DNA from: Fodinibius saliphilus
Lineage (GTDB): Bacteria; Bacteroidota; Rhodothermia; Balneolales; Balneolaceae
Assembly: GCF_005869845.1 (NCBI RefSeq)
Contig: NZ_VAWF01000002.1
Span: 186,001 to 250,000, forward strand
Direction of reading: 5' to 3'
Length of the DNA stretch: 64,000 bases
Below are positions 24,147 through 33,442 of this stretch, in pieces. Numbering within the stretch: the first letter of the stretch is position 1; every line of letters starts with the position of its first letter. The notes under the pieces are model-generated. The model ran no database searches and was not told the origin of the DNA. It saw only the letters and a list, made by a program, of their open reading frames with translations. The translations under genes and the position numbers were made by a program.

Positions 24147-26156
24147 TTAATCTCCCCGTGAGGCACGAAACAGATCTGCACAGTGCGTAAACTGATCTGC
24201 CGATCCTACCATTACCAAACGATCTCCGGGTTGTACTTTAAAATCTCCCGCCGGATTCCCTATCATTCGACCATCCCTGCGTATGGTCAATACCGTTAAG
24301 TTATATTTATTTCGCAGTTGTAGTTCCTGAAGTGTTTTGCCGACTACCGAAGCCCCTTCGCGAACAGCCACTGCGCGAGTATGTAACCCCTCTTCATCTA
24401 ATCCCTGTAATACCATCAAATGTGCCTCTTGCACGCTGCCCCGCAGTATTTCATAATCGTCGGCACGCAATGTTCGTATGTGGTCTTCAATTTCATCCTG
24501 CGGTATCATATACGCACCTAACACTTGAGAAAAAATACGAACGGTGGTTTCCATTTCTTCGGGGATGACAATATCGGCGCCCATCTCCTCAAGTTGCCCA
24601 ACCTCAGAGAGATAACGGGTGCGCACAATAAGCTGCAGCGTAGGATTTTTATGCCGAGCAACCTTAACAATACGCCGGCTGGCAGAAGGATCGTTCGTAG
24701 CAATAACGCATAACTTTGCTTTTGAGATCCCCGCCCTATCAAGAATATGACCACGACTCGCATCTCCATAAATGGCAGGTATATCATTCTGGTGCATTTC
24801 TTTAACCGATTCGGGATTCATCTCGATAATCATATACGGAATACCAGTATTGTGCAGTACTTGCTCCAGATGCCGCCCGGCGGGACCATACCCCACAATG
24901 ATGACATGATCCTCAAAGTCAAGATGCTCGTCAGCCCCTAACTTACCCGTATCTTGTCCCAGTTTTTTTAGCGGGGTCTTAGCCAACAGACTACCAAGCC
25001 CGGGGCCCGACTCCAATAAAAATGGAGTTAAGATCATCAGCAAAACCGAAACGGCGATAAACGTTTGGGACCCAATTTCTCCCACTCCTGCAGGAGTAAT
25101 GCCCGCCATTCGTCCAGCACGTTCCAATACAAAAGAAAATTCACCTATTTGTGCCAGGGCGAGTCCTGCGGCAGCGGCAATACGAACCGGATAACCGAGT
25201 ATAATCAAACTAGTGGAGGTGACAAGCAGCTTAAGTAGAATTACCACCGCGGCTGTACCCAATAATAGTAAAGGGTGCTCAATAACATATTGTAAATCCA
25301 ATAACATTCCGACTGAAACAAAGAATACGGCATTAAATATCGTACGGAGTGGTAAAATTTCGCTCAATGCTTGCTCGCTGAAATGACTTTCACTAACAAC
25401 TAATCCGGCCATAAAAGCCCCTAGTGCAAGACTCACATTAGCCATACTGGTAAGTGCAGCCGTCCCAAAGCAGATCGCTACTACCGTAAGAAGGAACAGT
25501 TCCTGCCTTCGTGTTTGAGCCACTTTCTCCAAGATCCACGGTACAATGCGTCGGGCCAGAATAATGACACCGGTAATCAGCAAGACCGCCTTACCCAGTA
25601 TCCAAACTACATCAATAGCAGATTTTGACTGACCAGCCAAGATGGGAACCAATAGTACCATCACAATAATAGCCAGATCCTGGAAAATAAGTACAGCCAG
25701 CGAAAGCTGACCAACCGGAGTGTCGGTTTCACCACGTTGTGTAAATAAGCCTAACACAATGGCTGTACTACTGAGTGCTACTAAAAAACCTGTATAAATA
25801 GCCGTATCCAAAGACACTCCAAAGGCAGCAAGAAAACCTACTACGGCAAAAGTAGTTACTGTCACTTGTAGACCGCCGCCAACCAAAATCGCTTTTCTGA
25901 TGCGATTTAGCTTTTCCAGACTAAATTCGATACCGATTGTAAACAGCAGAAGGATAACCCCGATCTCGGCCAGCATATCAACCAGCCCTTGTTCATACAC
26001 CAGTCCCAATGCATTAGGTCCAATAATTACGCCTGCAATCAGAAAGCCGACAATAGGAACCAATTTTAGGCGATAACAAAGATAAGCGATAACAACACTT
26101 ACTAAGAATAACGCGACGAGTTCATTTAAAAAGGGAAGTGCTACCGATAAAACCAT
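24147..26156 (-). CDS. CPA2 cation:proton antiporter with TrkA domains (KefB/YbaL-like)
   Basis: A 669-aa antiporter. The N-terminal exchanger domain (1-385) has about 12 helices, including FLIAGVIIGPNALGL, FTIGIEFSLEKL and LAVLIFQDLAII, the conserved ion-site region of the Na/H exchanger family. A TrkA-N Rossmann domain follows (about 415-535, HVIIVGYGPAGRHL with GxGxxG at 422-427, plus YGDASRGHILDRAGISKAKL), then a TrkA-C domain (about 585-665, VVGKTLQELQLRNKYNLTVLTIRRDG). Such proteins exchange K or Na for protons and are gated by nucleotides. It stands alone, 105 bp from the czc operon end, convergent with it. In a salt-adapted organism a role in cation homeostasis is likely. Confidence 0.92.
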   Translation of the reverse strand: MVLSVALPFLNELVALFLVSVVIAYLCYRLKLVPIVGFLIAGVIIGPNALGLVYEQGLVDMLAEIGVILLLFTIGIEFSLEKLNRIRKAILVGGGLQVTVTTFAVVGFLAAFGVSLDTAIYTGFLVALSSTAIVLGLFTQRGETDTPVGQLSLAVLIFQDLAIIVMVLLVPILAGQSKSAIDVVWILGKAVLLITGVIILARRIVPWILEKVAQTRRQELFLLTVVAICFGTAALTSMANVSLALGAFMAGLVVSESHFSEQALSEILPLRTIFNAVFFVSVGMLLDLQYVIEHPLLLLGTAAVVILLKLLVTSTSLIILGYPVRIAAAAGLALAQIGEFSFVLERAGRMAGITPAGVGEIGSQTFIAVSVLLMILTPFLLESGPGLGSLLAKTPLKKLGQDTGKLGADEHLDFEDHVIIVGYGPAGRHLEQVLHNTGIPYMIIEMNPESVKEMHQNDIPAIYGDASRGHILDRAGISKAKLCVIATNDPSASRRIVKVARHKNPTLQLIVRTRYLSEVGQLEEMGADIVIPEEMETTVRIFSQVLGAYMIPQDEIEDHIRTLRADDYEILRGSVQEAHLMVLQGLDEEGLHTRAVAVREGASVVGKTLQELQLRNKYNLTVLTIRRDGRMIGNPAGDFKVQPGDRLVMVGSADQFTHCADLFRASRGD

Positions 26157-26333
26157 TTTGAAAACTTAAATTTTTAAAAGATACCTTAAAACATTGAACC
26201 TTTATGTTTCTAACTAGAAACATACTGCATCTTGTTTTTTCTTTACTGACAAATGGAACACGCTCTTGTTGTACTCTTTTTATCTAAATAGATAAGATAA
26301 TTTTCAGACACTCATATAGTTTTGACAATGGTA

Positions 26334-26903
26334 TCACTCAGAACGGTTTAGAGAATGAATCGCACGTCCCACACTGACAAACGAAATACCTTGGTTTTGG
26401 GCAGTGCTGATCATAACCGCTTCAAAAATTGGTTTATTTACATCTTTTTTTGCCTCCCAAATAATCAAAAAGTTAGCTCCAACACCACCTCGTAAGTCTT
26501 TTTCTTCAACCACAAAAGATGTTGAGGACAAGGGATTTATTATTCGAGGCTCCTCAAGGTATTTATGAATCAAATTCCCATCCGAATCATAATAATACAC
26601 CTTGCTGATAGTAAGAGAGGAATTCAAATCCGTATTTCGAATGCTTAGGGTGGCTGTTAGATTAAATGTTCTACTCCGGTTTCGCTGATATATGTGAGAG
26701 TATACCGGCACATAAACCGTACCACCCAAAAGGGCATCAGAACTGTATGAAATAAATTGTTTAAGTGAATCGATGAAAACTGAGTCTGTCTGAGCCCTTG
26801 ACATGTCCGGCTTGTCGGTTTCACCACATGACAGAAAGAAAACAGCGAATCCCAAGACCAGACTGATACTTTTTATTTTATCTATCCCAAATATTTTATC
26901 CAT
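26334..26903 (-). CDS. DUF3124 family lipoprotein
   Basis: The preferred start (ATG at 26903) gives about 189 aa with a lipoprotein signal (SLVLGFAVFFLSC, Cys near 26 followed by Gly-Glu). An ATG 21 bp upstream is the alternative. The body matches DUF3124: GTVYVPVYSHIYQ, FNLTATLSIRNTDLNSSLTISKVYYYDSDGNLI, LSSTSFVVEEKDLRGGVGANFLIIWEA, ISTAQNQGISFVSVGRAI. The domain is beta-rich and its function is unknown. It is a single gene between the antiporter and a hypothetical gene. Confidence 0.82.
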   Translation of the reverse strand: MDKIFGIDKIKSISLVLGFAVFFLSCGETDKPDMSRAQTDSVFIDSLKQFISYSSDALLGGTVYVPVYSHIYQRNRSRTFNLTATLSIRNTDLNSSLTISKVYYYDSDGNLIHKYLEEPRIINPLSSTSFVVEEKDLRGGVGANFLIIWEAKKDVNKPIFEAVMISTAQNQGISFVSVGRAIHSLNRSE

Positions 26904-27308
26904 AAATTTTCTCTTTCTTATCAAGTTACAAAAAATATCCTACCATTCATCTAAAACAACAATCAATTTATAATCTTACCATTAAAATCGGATACAACTA
27001 TTACTTATACAGCATTTGATTCTTAAATATGAAGTGAATGTATAGAATTGCGAATTAACATCGAGGCATCAAAATAACAACATCTTGTACTTTTCAACCA
27101 GCGAAAAATGTTACCATCTTATAAACTGCTAGGTAGGGTGAAACCTGTAAACGAAAGAGTATCTCGTTGGCTGATACAGTTACAGAGCGATAAATGAGAA
27201 GAATTATAGAAAGGAAATACTTATCCCGTACTCCTTTTACCAGGCCGAACTATTTAAGACGTACTCAGATGTAAGATGATCAAAACTCTCCTGCAATAGG
27301 CTATTATC
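26904..27308. other. Intergenic region without recognised feature
   Basis: About 400 bp, AT-rich. I see no convincing open reading frame, RNA gene, terminator hairpin with T run, or repeat. It should contain the promoter of the DUF3124 gene at its left end. Confidence 0.6.
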
Positions 27309-27647
27309 TTATACTTCCTTGGCAAGCTCCAGTTGTTGGCTAGGAAAATAGATCTCTACCTCTTTCGTATATGTAGCTTCTTTAAACTGAGGTATTACTA
27401 TCAACTCGTACCACTTTAAAAACTCTTTCGCAGAAATGGGGTCCATGCTGCTCCAACTGTCGATATCCACAGCAATAACATTCAAACCGTCCACATCTCT
27501 TTTCTTTAGATAGGTCACTACATCTCGATAGTCACCCTGACACAGAGGTCGATTTATATTTTCATCGTCACTAATAACTTCAAATCGTAATTTCATTAGG
27601 TCCCGCTTGGTAGGCATAGCGCTTTCACTCATGGTAGTCAGTCTCAT
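27309..27647 (-). CDS. Hypothetical protein (112 aa)
   Basis: A 112-aa soluble protein with alternating beta and helix (LMKLRFEVISDDENINRPL, VVTYLKKRDVDGLNVIAVDIDSWSSMD, YTKEVEIYFPSQQLELAKEV). No signal peptide or membrane segment. The start may be an internal Met (residue 6 or 11). I do not recognise a family. It is alone, 250 bp downstream of the sugar-porter stop codon, on the same strand. Confidence 0.55.
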   Translation of the reverse strand: MRLTTMSESAMPTKRDLMKLRFEVISDDENINRPLCQGDYRDVVTYLKKRDVDGLNVIAVDIDSWSSMDPISAKEFLKWYELIVIPQFKEATYTKEVEIYFPSQQLELAKEV

Positions 27648-27896
27648 TTTTAAAAAAAAGCAGTAGAATATACCGTTATTATTTCAATAAAGACAGGTTA
27701 TCCAACGCACGAAAATTCTAAATATGATTATTTTTTTCAGAACAACATGTAAGACCCTTGAAAAAGCGAATCCTTACAATTTAATTTTTTCTCTCTGAGA
27801 ATATGCCTAATAGAGCAGTTTCACAATAAAAAACTGGATATGTACTCGTAAAAAGGAGGATATTAATTACTTCAAGTGCTATTTGGGAAGGCCTTT

Positions 27897-29339
27897 TTAC
27901 GTAGCCAAATTTGCTCTTGCATCTTCCTCGCGCCGAGCCTCTTCTTTGGAGATATCTTCTAAAGACATTCCTTTGGTTTCATTTACAAAAACTTTAACAA
28001 AGAAATAGGCTATTACCCCAAAAAGGGCATAGATACCGTATGATATCCCAAGCCCCAGGGTTGAGAGCATAACAGGGAAACTCATTGTAATAATGAAATT
28101 AGCTCCCCATTGAGCCATCCCACATAAGGCAAGAGCCGCTCCCCGATAATGATTGGGAAACATCTCTCCGAGCATCACCCACATCACTGGCCCCCATGAG
28201 AAGGCGAAAAAAGCGATATATGCATTTGCTGCTAACAGTGCTAATACCCCTTGTGTAGAATTCAGTACGAGTGCATCAGCACTACTGCTGGGGGCAGCAC
28301 TGAAAATGTAAGCCAAGACTCCTAACATCACAGCCTGCCCCAGTGCACCTACCAACAATAACGGTTTACGGCCTACTTTATCAATCAGCATAATAGCTAC
28401 AAAAGTGAAAAATATATTAACACTCCCGCTAATCACGTTTTGCAGCAGGGCATCAGCTTCTGTAAAACCGGCTGATTTCCAGAGTGTGGCCCCATAATAG
28501 AAAATGACATTAATACCGGTAAACTGCTGTAATACAGCCAGCCCAAGTCCCACCCAAACCAACAGATGCACCTTGCCCGTATAGCGACTAATAATATTGC
28601 CCAATTTGGGTTTCATCCCGTCTTCTAGGGTAGATTTTATCTCAGCAACTTTGGCTTTGATATCAGCCAGAGGAGAGATCTTTTCCAATATCCGACTGGC
28701 TTTCTCATCTTTTCCAGCCGCCACCAGGTAACGGGGCGACTCAGGGATGGCAAGCAGCGAAATAAGAAATACAGAGGCGGGAACAATTTCAGCCCAGAAC
28801 ATCCATTGCCAAGTTTCAAATCCTCCCCACAATAGTTCTGAAGCCCCACCTGACATTCCGGCCAGCCAGTAATTACTCATAAATGCCATAAATAGTCCTA
28901 CTACAATCATCAGCTGCTGCATGGTAGCCAGGCGACCCCGAATTTTTGATGGGGCAATCTCACTAATATAGGCGGGCGCCAAAATGCTGGCTGCACCCAT
29001 GGCCATACCCCCTACAATACGATAGATAACAAATTCCAAAGACCCGCCCGACATACCCGATCCCCAGGCACTTATGATAAATGCTACAGCCGTTGATATC
29101 ATAATGGGCTTCCGACCAAATTTATCAGCCAAATTTCCGGCAAAGAAAGCCCCTACCATACTACCTAACAAGACTGAAGCCACATTAAAACCGGTTCCTA
29201 CAGAATCTGACCCAAATGCTAACTGAAGGGCGTCTACCGTTCCGTTAATAACACCACTGTCGAATCCAAAAAGAAAGCCACCTAAGGCAGCGGCTAATGA
29301 CATTAGGAAAACCCGGCTTAAGTTATAGTCTTTCCCCAT
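27897..29339 (-). CDS. MFS sugar porter (XylE/GLUT-like)
   Basis: A 480-aa sugar transporter with 12 helices. Family signatures: GGFLFGFDSGVINGT in helix 1, LADKFGRKP between helices 2 and 3, PESPRYLVAAGK before the central loop, QQFTGINVIFYYGATLW in helix 7, DKVGRKPLLLVGA, and AFFAFSWGPVMWVMLGEMFP in helix 10. These are the monosaccharide:H+ symporter marks. It is the last gene of the beta-glucan locus, 49 bp after GH16, and would import glucose or short glucans released by GH16 and GH3. Its central loop carries a Lys/Glu-rich helix as usual. Confidence 0.92.
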   Translation of the reverse strand: MGKDYNLSRVFLMSLAAALGGFLFGFDSGVINGTVDALQLAFGSDSVGTGFNVASVLLGSMVGAFFAGNLADKFGRKPIMISTAVAFIISAWGSGMSGGSLEFVIYRIVGGMAMGAASILAPAYISEIAPSKIRGRLATMQQLMIVVGLFMAFMSNYWLAGMSGGASELLWGGFETWQWMFWAEIVPASVFLISLLAIPESPRYLVAAGKDEKASRILEKISPLADIKAKVAEIKSTLEDGMKPKLGNIISRYTGKVHLLVWVGLGLAVLQQFTGINVIFYYGATLWKSAGFTEADALLQNVISGSVNIFFTFVAIMLIDKVGRKPLLLVGALGQAVMLGVLAYIFSAAPSSSADALVLNSTQGVLALLAANAYIAFFAFSWGPVMWVMLGEMFPNHYRGAALALCGMAQWGANFIITMSFPVMLSTLGLGISYGIYALFGVIAYFFVKVFVNETKGMSLEDISKEEARREEDARANLAT

Positions 29340-29388
29340 TGAACAATCACTGTCTGTAGTTAATATTGAAGATGTAAGGAATCAGTTC

Positions 29389-30252
29389 TTAATTTTTATA
29401 AACACGGATATAGTCTACTTCCATCCGGGCTTTGCTGATATTAGGATCAATACCGTTTTTTAAGCCATCAGTTTCATACTGCGGATCACTTCCCCAATTT
29501 CCACCCATAGCTATATTCATGATAATGAAGAATTCATCATTATATGGCCAGGTTTGATCATCCTTTATGGAAGGGGAATAACTGTAGAACTCTTCACCGT
29601 CAATTTTAAATGTCATTTTCTTTGAAGTCCACTCAACTTCGTAAATATGGAAGGCACTATTAAAATCATTCACCGCTTTTTCTCCCGTATTTTGGGTATT
29701 GCCATGACTTGAGGGCGTATGGAGAGCACTGTGCACTACCCCCGGATCTTTCCCAACGTGTTCCATAATATCTATCTCTCCGCAGGCCGGCCATCCCACT
29801 TCTGTAATATCAGCACCCAACATCCAGATGGCAGGCCAGGTTCCCGAACCTTTAGGCAATTTTGCCCGTGCCTTAACAGTAACATGTTCAAATGTTTTTA
29901 ACTCCTGCGTTTTAATACGAGCTGACGTCCAGTCACCGTTTTCTTTCAACGCTTCAATAATAAGCTTCCCGTCTTCAAGACGTACATTTTTAGACTGATC
30001 AGTATAATATTGTACTTCGTTATTTCCCCATCCGCTACTACCATGCCCAATATCATATGTCCAATAATTACTATTGGGCGTTGTTCCGGTATTAAACTCA
30101 TCCGACCAGATTAATTCCCCACTTTGGGTAGAGTCGCCTGGGGGTACCTCTTCATCGTAATCAAAACTATTTCCGGGATTATCAGATGCACAAAAGGTAA
30201 CAGTAGCCAGCAGTAATAGAACAGTTAAAAAGTGTTTCAAAATTATAGTCAT
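29389..30252 (-). CDS. GH16 endo-beta-glucanase (laminarinase-like)
   Basis: A 287-aa glycoside hydrolase family 16 enzyme. The signal-peptide-like start ends at Cys21 (LLLLATVTFCASD), possibly a lipoprotein though the lipobox is poor. The catalytic stretch is GEIDIMEHVG with nucleophile Glu159, Asp161 and acid/base Glu164. WSDEFNTG, GWGNNEVQYY, GTWPAIWMLG and FFIIMNIAMGGNWGS match endo-1,3-beta-glucanases (laminarinases) more than agarases or carrageenases. It would cut beta-1,3-glucan at the cell surface, feeding SusCD. A terminator-like hairpin lies between it and the PKD gene upstream. Confidence 0.92.
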   Translation of the reverse strand: MTIILKHFLTVLLLLATVTFCASDNPGNSFDYDEEVPPGDSTQSGELIWSDEFNTGTTPNSNYWTYDIGHGSSGWGNNEVQYYTDQSKNVRLEDGKLIIEALKENGDWTSARIKTQELKTFEHVTVKARAKLPKGSGTWPAIWMLGADITEVGWPACGEIDIMEHVGKDPGVVHSALHTPSSHGNTQNTGEKAVNDFNSAFHIYEVEWTSKKMTFKIDGEEFYSYSPSIKDDQTWPYNDEFFIIMNIAMGGNWGSDPQYETDGLKNGIDPNISKARMEVDYIRVYKN

Positions 30253-30293
30253 TTAACAATTGGGACCTGTCACAGGTTCTAATAACACATTAT

Positions 30294-30332
30294 AAAAAAA
30301 GGTGGCGGGAAAGCACGAACCACCTTCCCACC
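30294..30332 (-). terminator. Terminator-like hairpin between PKD lipoprotein and GH16 genes
   Basis: On the minus strand GGTGGGAA (30332-30325) pairs with TTCCCGCC (30311-30304), one G-T pair, followed by ACC and seven T (30300-30294). It could partly stop transcription, lowering GH16 and transporter expression relative to susCD. Confidence 0.6.
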
Positions 30333-30340
30333 ACAAATAG

Positions 30341-31786
30341 TTACTCGATTAACTGAAAATCATCTATGAAAAAGAGTCCTGGCATAGAGTGCCCCTCTCC
30401 CCCAAGTTGAATAACGATACGGTCAAAGTCTTCTCGATCACTAACACTACTGAAATCGAATTCTAACTCTACCCACGTATCCGTGTCTGCTACCTGTTTT
30501 ATCACCGTTTCTTGTGTTTGCCATGCATTACCGCCCAGCCCCGTAGCACCGGAAACATTATGTAATTTTACCTCTACCTGCATATCCAACGATTTATTGG
30601 GCGCCCAGTCAGGAGCATTCGGATCCTCCGTTACATAATCATTATATGATGGGAAATATGCTTTTAATTTGACAGTGCTTCGCTCATTGAGATTCAATTC
30701 ATAACCCAGATCTATATAAACGTTATCCCATTGTGCTTCGCCCTTTTTATATTTAGCAACTTTAGCAGAGGTATTCACGCCTACGGGCGCAGGGTTATCA
30801 TATCCTTCAACAAAATTTGCTATCTGATCTTTCGTCCAATTTACGTTTCCTTCCTCATCAAAATTATCCGTCAATTCTTCAGATTTATAAGGCAATGGTT
30901 CTATCGGGTGTTCATACCCTTCTGTAATCAAACTATGGTACCAAGAAAAACCATTCTTAGTATCTTCATACCTGATCTTCATCGTATTCTCTGTTAACTC
31001 CAGTATTTGGTATGTTTGTGTTCCAGCATAGAAACCTATAAATGTAGGACTAGATACTTTTAGTGTTAGATCACCATTCGCTGCCTCTATGAGGTTAAAT
31101 GTTTGATCAGCCGGAGCAGTCCAGGGTGCCATCAGATCAGCACCGGAGGGGGGTACTGTAGTATTCTCAAACTCATCACCATACGCCGAATTTAAAAACA
31201 CATCTCCATTAGTTTCCATCTCATAGGAGAATCCCTCCAACTTGAATGTGTAACGGTCATTATAAAGACCTGAATTAGCTTTAGCTTCTGGGGCTGCCTG
31301 CCACCATTGTGGTGCAAAATGATCTATTGAACCAAGCCCCATATGGCCAAACTGAGTACTGTCAACAACCCAAGTCTTACCATTTGTGGCATCTATTCCC
31401 CCGGTAAGCATATTCAAGTTGGGGTCATCAAGCATTGCATAATTGGTCTGCGCAATTTCAACCTTTTTAGTATTCAAAGCCTGACCCGCCTCAGTAAAGG
31501 CCGTAAGTGTTACGGTATATTCCCCTTTTAACGGAAATTCTCCCTGCACTTCTTTTCCCTCTGCTGTTGATCCATTTCCAAAATCCCAGAGAAATTTAAA
31601 GCCTTCTGTAGTACTGGTGAAGGTTACAACATTAGGATTTTCAGAATTAGGTGTAGATTCAAAAGTAACATCCTCTGACTTCGGAGCGTTTCCCAAATCC
31701 GGGGCTGAGGTCACCTGTGGCTCACATGCTGACACCAATAGTAACAGCACCGGAATGATCCAGTAAAGTTTATCTTGTTTGATCAT
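30341..31786 (-). CDS. PKD-domain surface lipoprotein, probable glucan-binding protein
   Basis: About 481 aa from ATG 31786, chosen because GAGGA lies five bases upstream; an ATG 12 bp earlier is in frame. A lipoprotein signal (PVLLLLVSAC) is followed by a PKD domain (about 40-115: FLWDFGNGSTAEGK, GEYTVTLTAF), a middle region with many Trp (THFAPQWWQAAPE-like, FSWYHS), and a C-terminal beta-sandwich of carbohydrate-binding type (about 325-480: VYIDLGYELNLNERSTVKLKAYFPSYND, FFIDDFQLIE). It follows susD and precedes GH16, the position of surface glycan-binding proteins in utilisation loci. Ligand beta-1,3-glucan is inferred from the neighbours. Confidence 0.82.
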   Translation of the reverse strand: MIKQDKLYWIIPVLLLLVSACEPQVTSAPDLGNAPKSEDVTFESTPNSENPNVVTFTSTTEGFKFLWDFGNGSTAEGKEVQGEFPLKGEYTVTLTAFTEAGQALNTKKVEIAQTNYAMLDDPNLNMLTGGIDATNGKTWVVDSTQFGHMGLGSIDHFAPQWWQAAPEAKANSGLYNDRYTFKLEGFSYEMETNGDVFLNSAYGDEFENTTVPPSGADLMAPWTAPADQTFNLIEAANGDLTLKVSSPTFIGFYAGTQTYQILELTENTMKIRYEDTKNGFSWYHSLITEGYEHPIEPLPYKSEELTDNFDEEGNVNWTKDQIANFVEGYDNPAPVGVNTSAKVAKYKKGEAQWDNVYIDLGYELNLNERSTVKLKAYFPSYNDYVTEDPNAPDWAPNKSLDMQVEVKLHNVSGATGLGGNAWQTQETVIKQVADTDTWVELEFDFSSVSDREDFDRIVIQLGGEGHSMPGLFFIDDFQLIE

Positions 31787-31837
31787 AGTATTCCTCATTT
31801 AGTTCTTTTATTTAATTTCGTTATCGGTAGACTGTTA

Positions 31838-33415
31838 CTAGTAACCGTCATTCTGGTCTAGCTTTCCATTGGAAATATCAATCTCACTTTGGGGGATAGG
31901 GAAAAAGCCCTTTCGAGACTTGTCATATTTGACAACAAAGTGCTTTTCATCGCCAACATATCCATCTTTTTTCCCAGAGACACTGATGTGTTGTGCAGCA
32001 ACATCTTCTCCTCGCCGCTGCAGATCCCAATATCGCTGACCCTCCAGCGCCAGTTCCAGGCGTCGTTCTTTGTAGATATTTTCGAGAGTTGCAGTAACTG
32101 ATCCCATACCTACTCTGTTTCGAACCTCGTCGAGATATCCCTGGGCCTTTCCATTATTGCCAGCCTTCACATGAAGCTCTGCAGCCATCAAAAGCACATC
32201 GGCATATCGAATCACCCGATAATTGTTCCCCCAGTTTAACTCTAGCTGACCGTTTCCTTCCTCACGAGCATACGATTTGTGAGTAGTATACTTCTGAGTG
32301 AAATTACCGGTGTGTTGATAACCAACTGTTAACCCTTCATTCAGCTCATCTTCAAAAAGTACCGTTGCTTCTAAACGCGGATCCGAAGAATCAAATGCAT
32401 CAATCAGTTCTTGGGTGACCGGAGAAAAGCTCCAACCAAGCAAGTAATCTTCTTGACCAGGTTGCTTAACACGAGGCCCCTGCATCTGGGGAGCCATATT
32501 TCCTTCTCCACCCTGTATATACCCCCAGTCCCACCAAGGACGTGAATCCGAATAGGAGATCTCGAAAACCGACTCAATACTAAATTCAGATTCTGGCTTA
32601 AACAGGTCTTCGTAATTATTCATCAGATCATGACCACTATTCGTAATCACATCTTCAATTGCCTGGATAGCTTTTGTTCGGTCCACCGACTGATCACCAG
32701 CAGGCAAATCGCTTCCATATACCCCTTTATAAAATAAATATACCCGAGTTAATAATGACTGTCCTGCCCACTTTGTTACACGCCCCTTTGTGCTAACACT
32801 TTCTGGAAGATTCGGAATTGCCTCCAAAAGATCTTTCCCAATTTGGCTATATACATCAGCAGGTGCAGCCTGAGGCTGATTAAATTTACTCGGATCTTCT
32901 AAAGGTTCTGTTATAAGAGGCACATTCTCATAAAATCGAACTAGGTCGAAATAATAATAGGCTCGTAAAAACTTGGCTTCTGCTGTTGTTCGCTCTATAA
33001 AAGTTGTATCAGCAGTAATATTAGGGATCTGCTGCAAAAATTTATTAGCCCTGTAGATTCCCGTATAATATTTTTGCCATAATCCGTGTACCTCCCCGTT
33101 AGTAGTCCGAATATTATGTTTATCTACTTCAATAATATTGGGGGCATCACTACTGCTTGCCCCTCCCGCAAAGGCATCATCTGATGCTATATCGGATAAC
33201 ATCTCTGGCACATGGAATCCGTTAACTGTATTCCATTGCAGTACATCATATATTGCAACCAGTGCTTCCTGAGCATCACTCTCCGTTTCATAAAAGTTTG
33301 ATTCAACACGTTGATCAAGAGGTTGTTCTGACAAAAAGTTGTCACACCCAGCCATCATCAAGAGTATTGTCACAACTAGGGTAGCTCGTATTATATTTAG
33401 ATTATTCATAATCAT
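31838..33415 (-). CDS. susD: SusD/RagB family glycan-binding lipoprotein
   Basis: A 525-aa outer-membrane lipoprotein that caps the SusC channel and binds glycan. Lipobox MMAGC with Cys24, then the SusD-like N-terminal domain (SEQPLDQRVESNFYETESDAQEALVAIYD), TPR-type repeats (EAKFLRAYYYFDLVRFYENVPLI) and the C-terminal RagB/SusD domain (NNYRVIRYADVLLMAAELHVKAGNNGKAQGYLDEVRNR is broken here only for clarity: motif RYADVLLMAAE). KERRLELALEGQRYWDLQRRG-type ending is complete. It starts 27 bp after the susC stop codon, the standard pair. Confidence 0.94.
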   Translation of the reverse strand: MIMNNLNIIRATLVVTILLMMAGCDNFLSEQPLDQRVESNFYETESDAQEALVAIYDVLQWNTVNGFHVPEMLSDIASDDAFAGGASSSDAPNIIEVDKHNIRTTNGEVHGLWQKYYTGIYRANKFLQQIPNITADTTFIERTTAEAKFLRAYYYFDLVRFYENVPLITEPLEDPSKFNQPQAAPADVYSQIGKDLLEAIPNLPESVSTKGRVTKWAGQSLLTRVYLFYKGVYGSDLPAGDQSVDRTKAIQAIEDVITNSGHDLMNNYEDLFKPESEFSIESVFEISYSDSRPWWDWGYIQGGEGNMAPQMQGPRVKQPGQEDYLLGWSFSPVTQELIDAFDSSDPRLEATVLFEDELNEGLTVGYQHTGNFTQKYTTHKSYAREEGNGQLELNWGNNYRVIRYADVLLMAAELHVKAGNNGKAQGYLDEVRNRVGMGSVTATLENIYKERRLELALEGQRYWDLQRRGEDVAAQHISVSGKKDGYVGDEKHFVVKYDKSRKGFFPIPQSEIDISNGKLDQNDGY

Positions 33416-33442
33416 AGTTGTTTTAATAGGGTGAAAATACCT

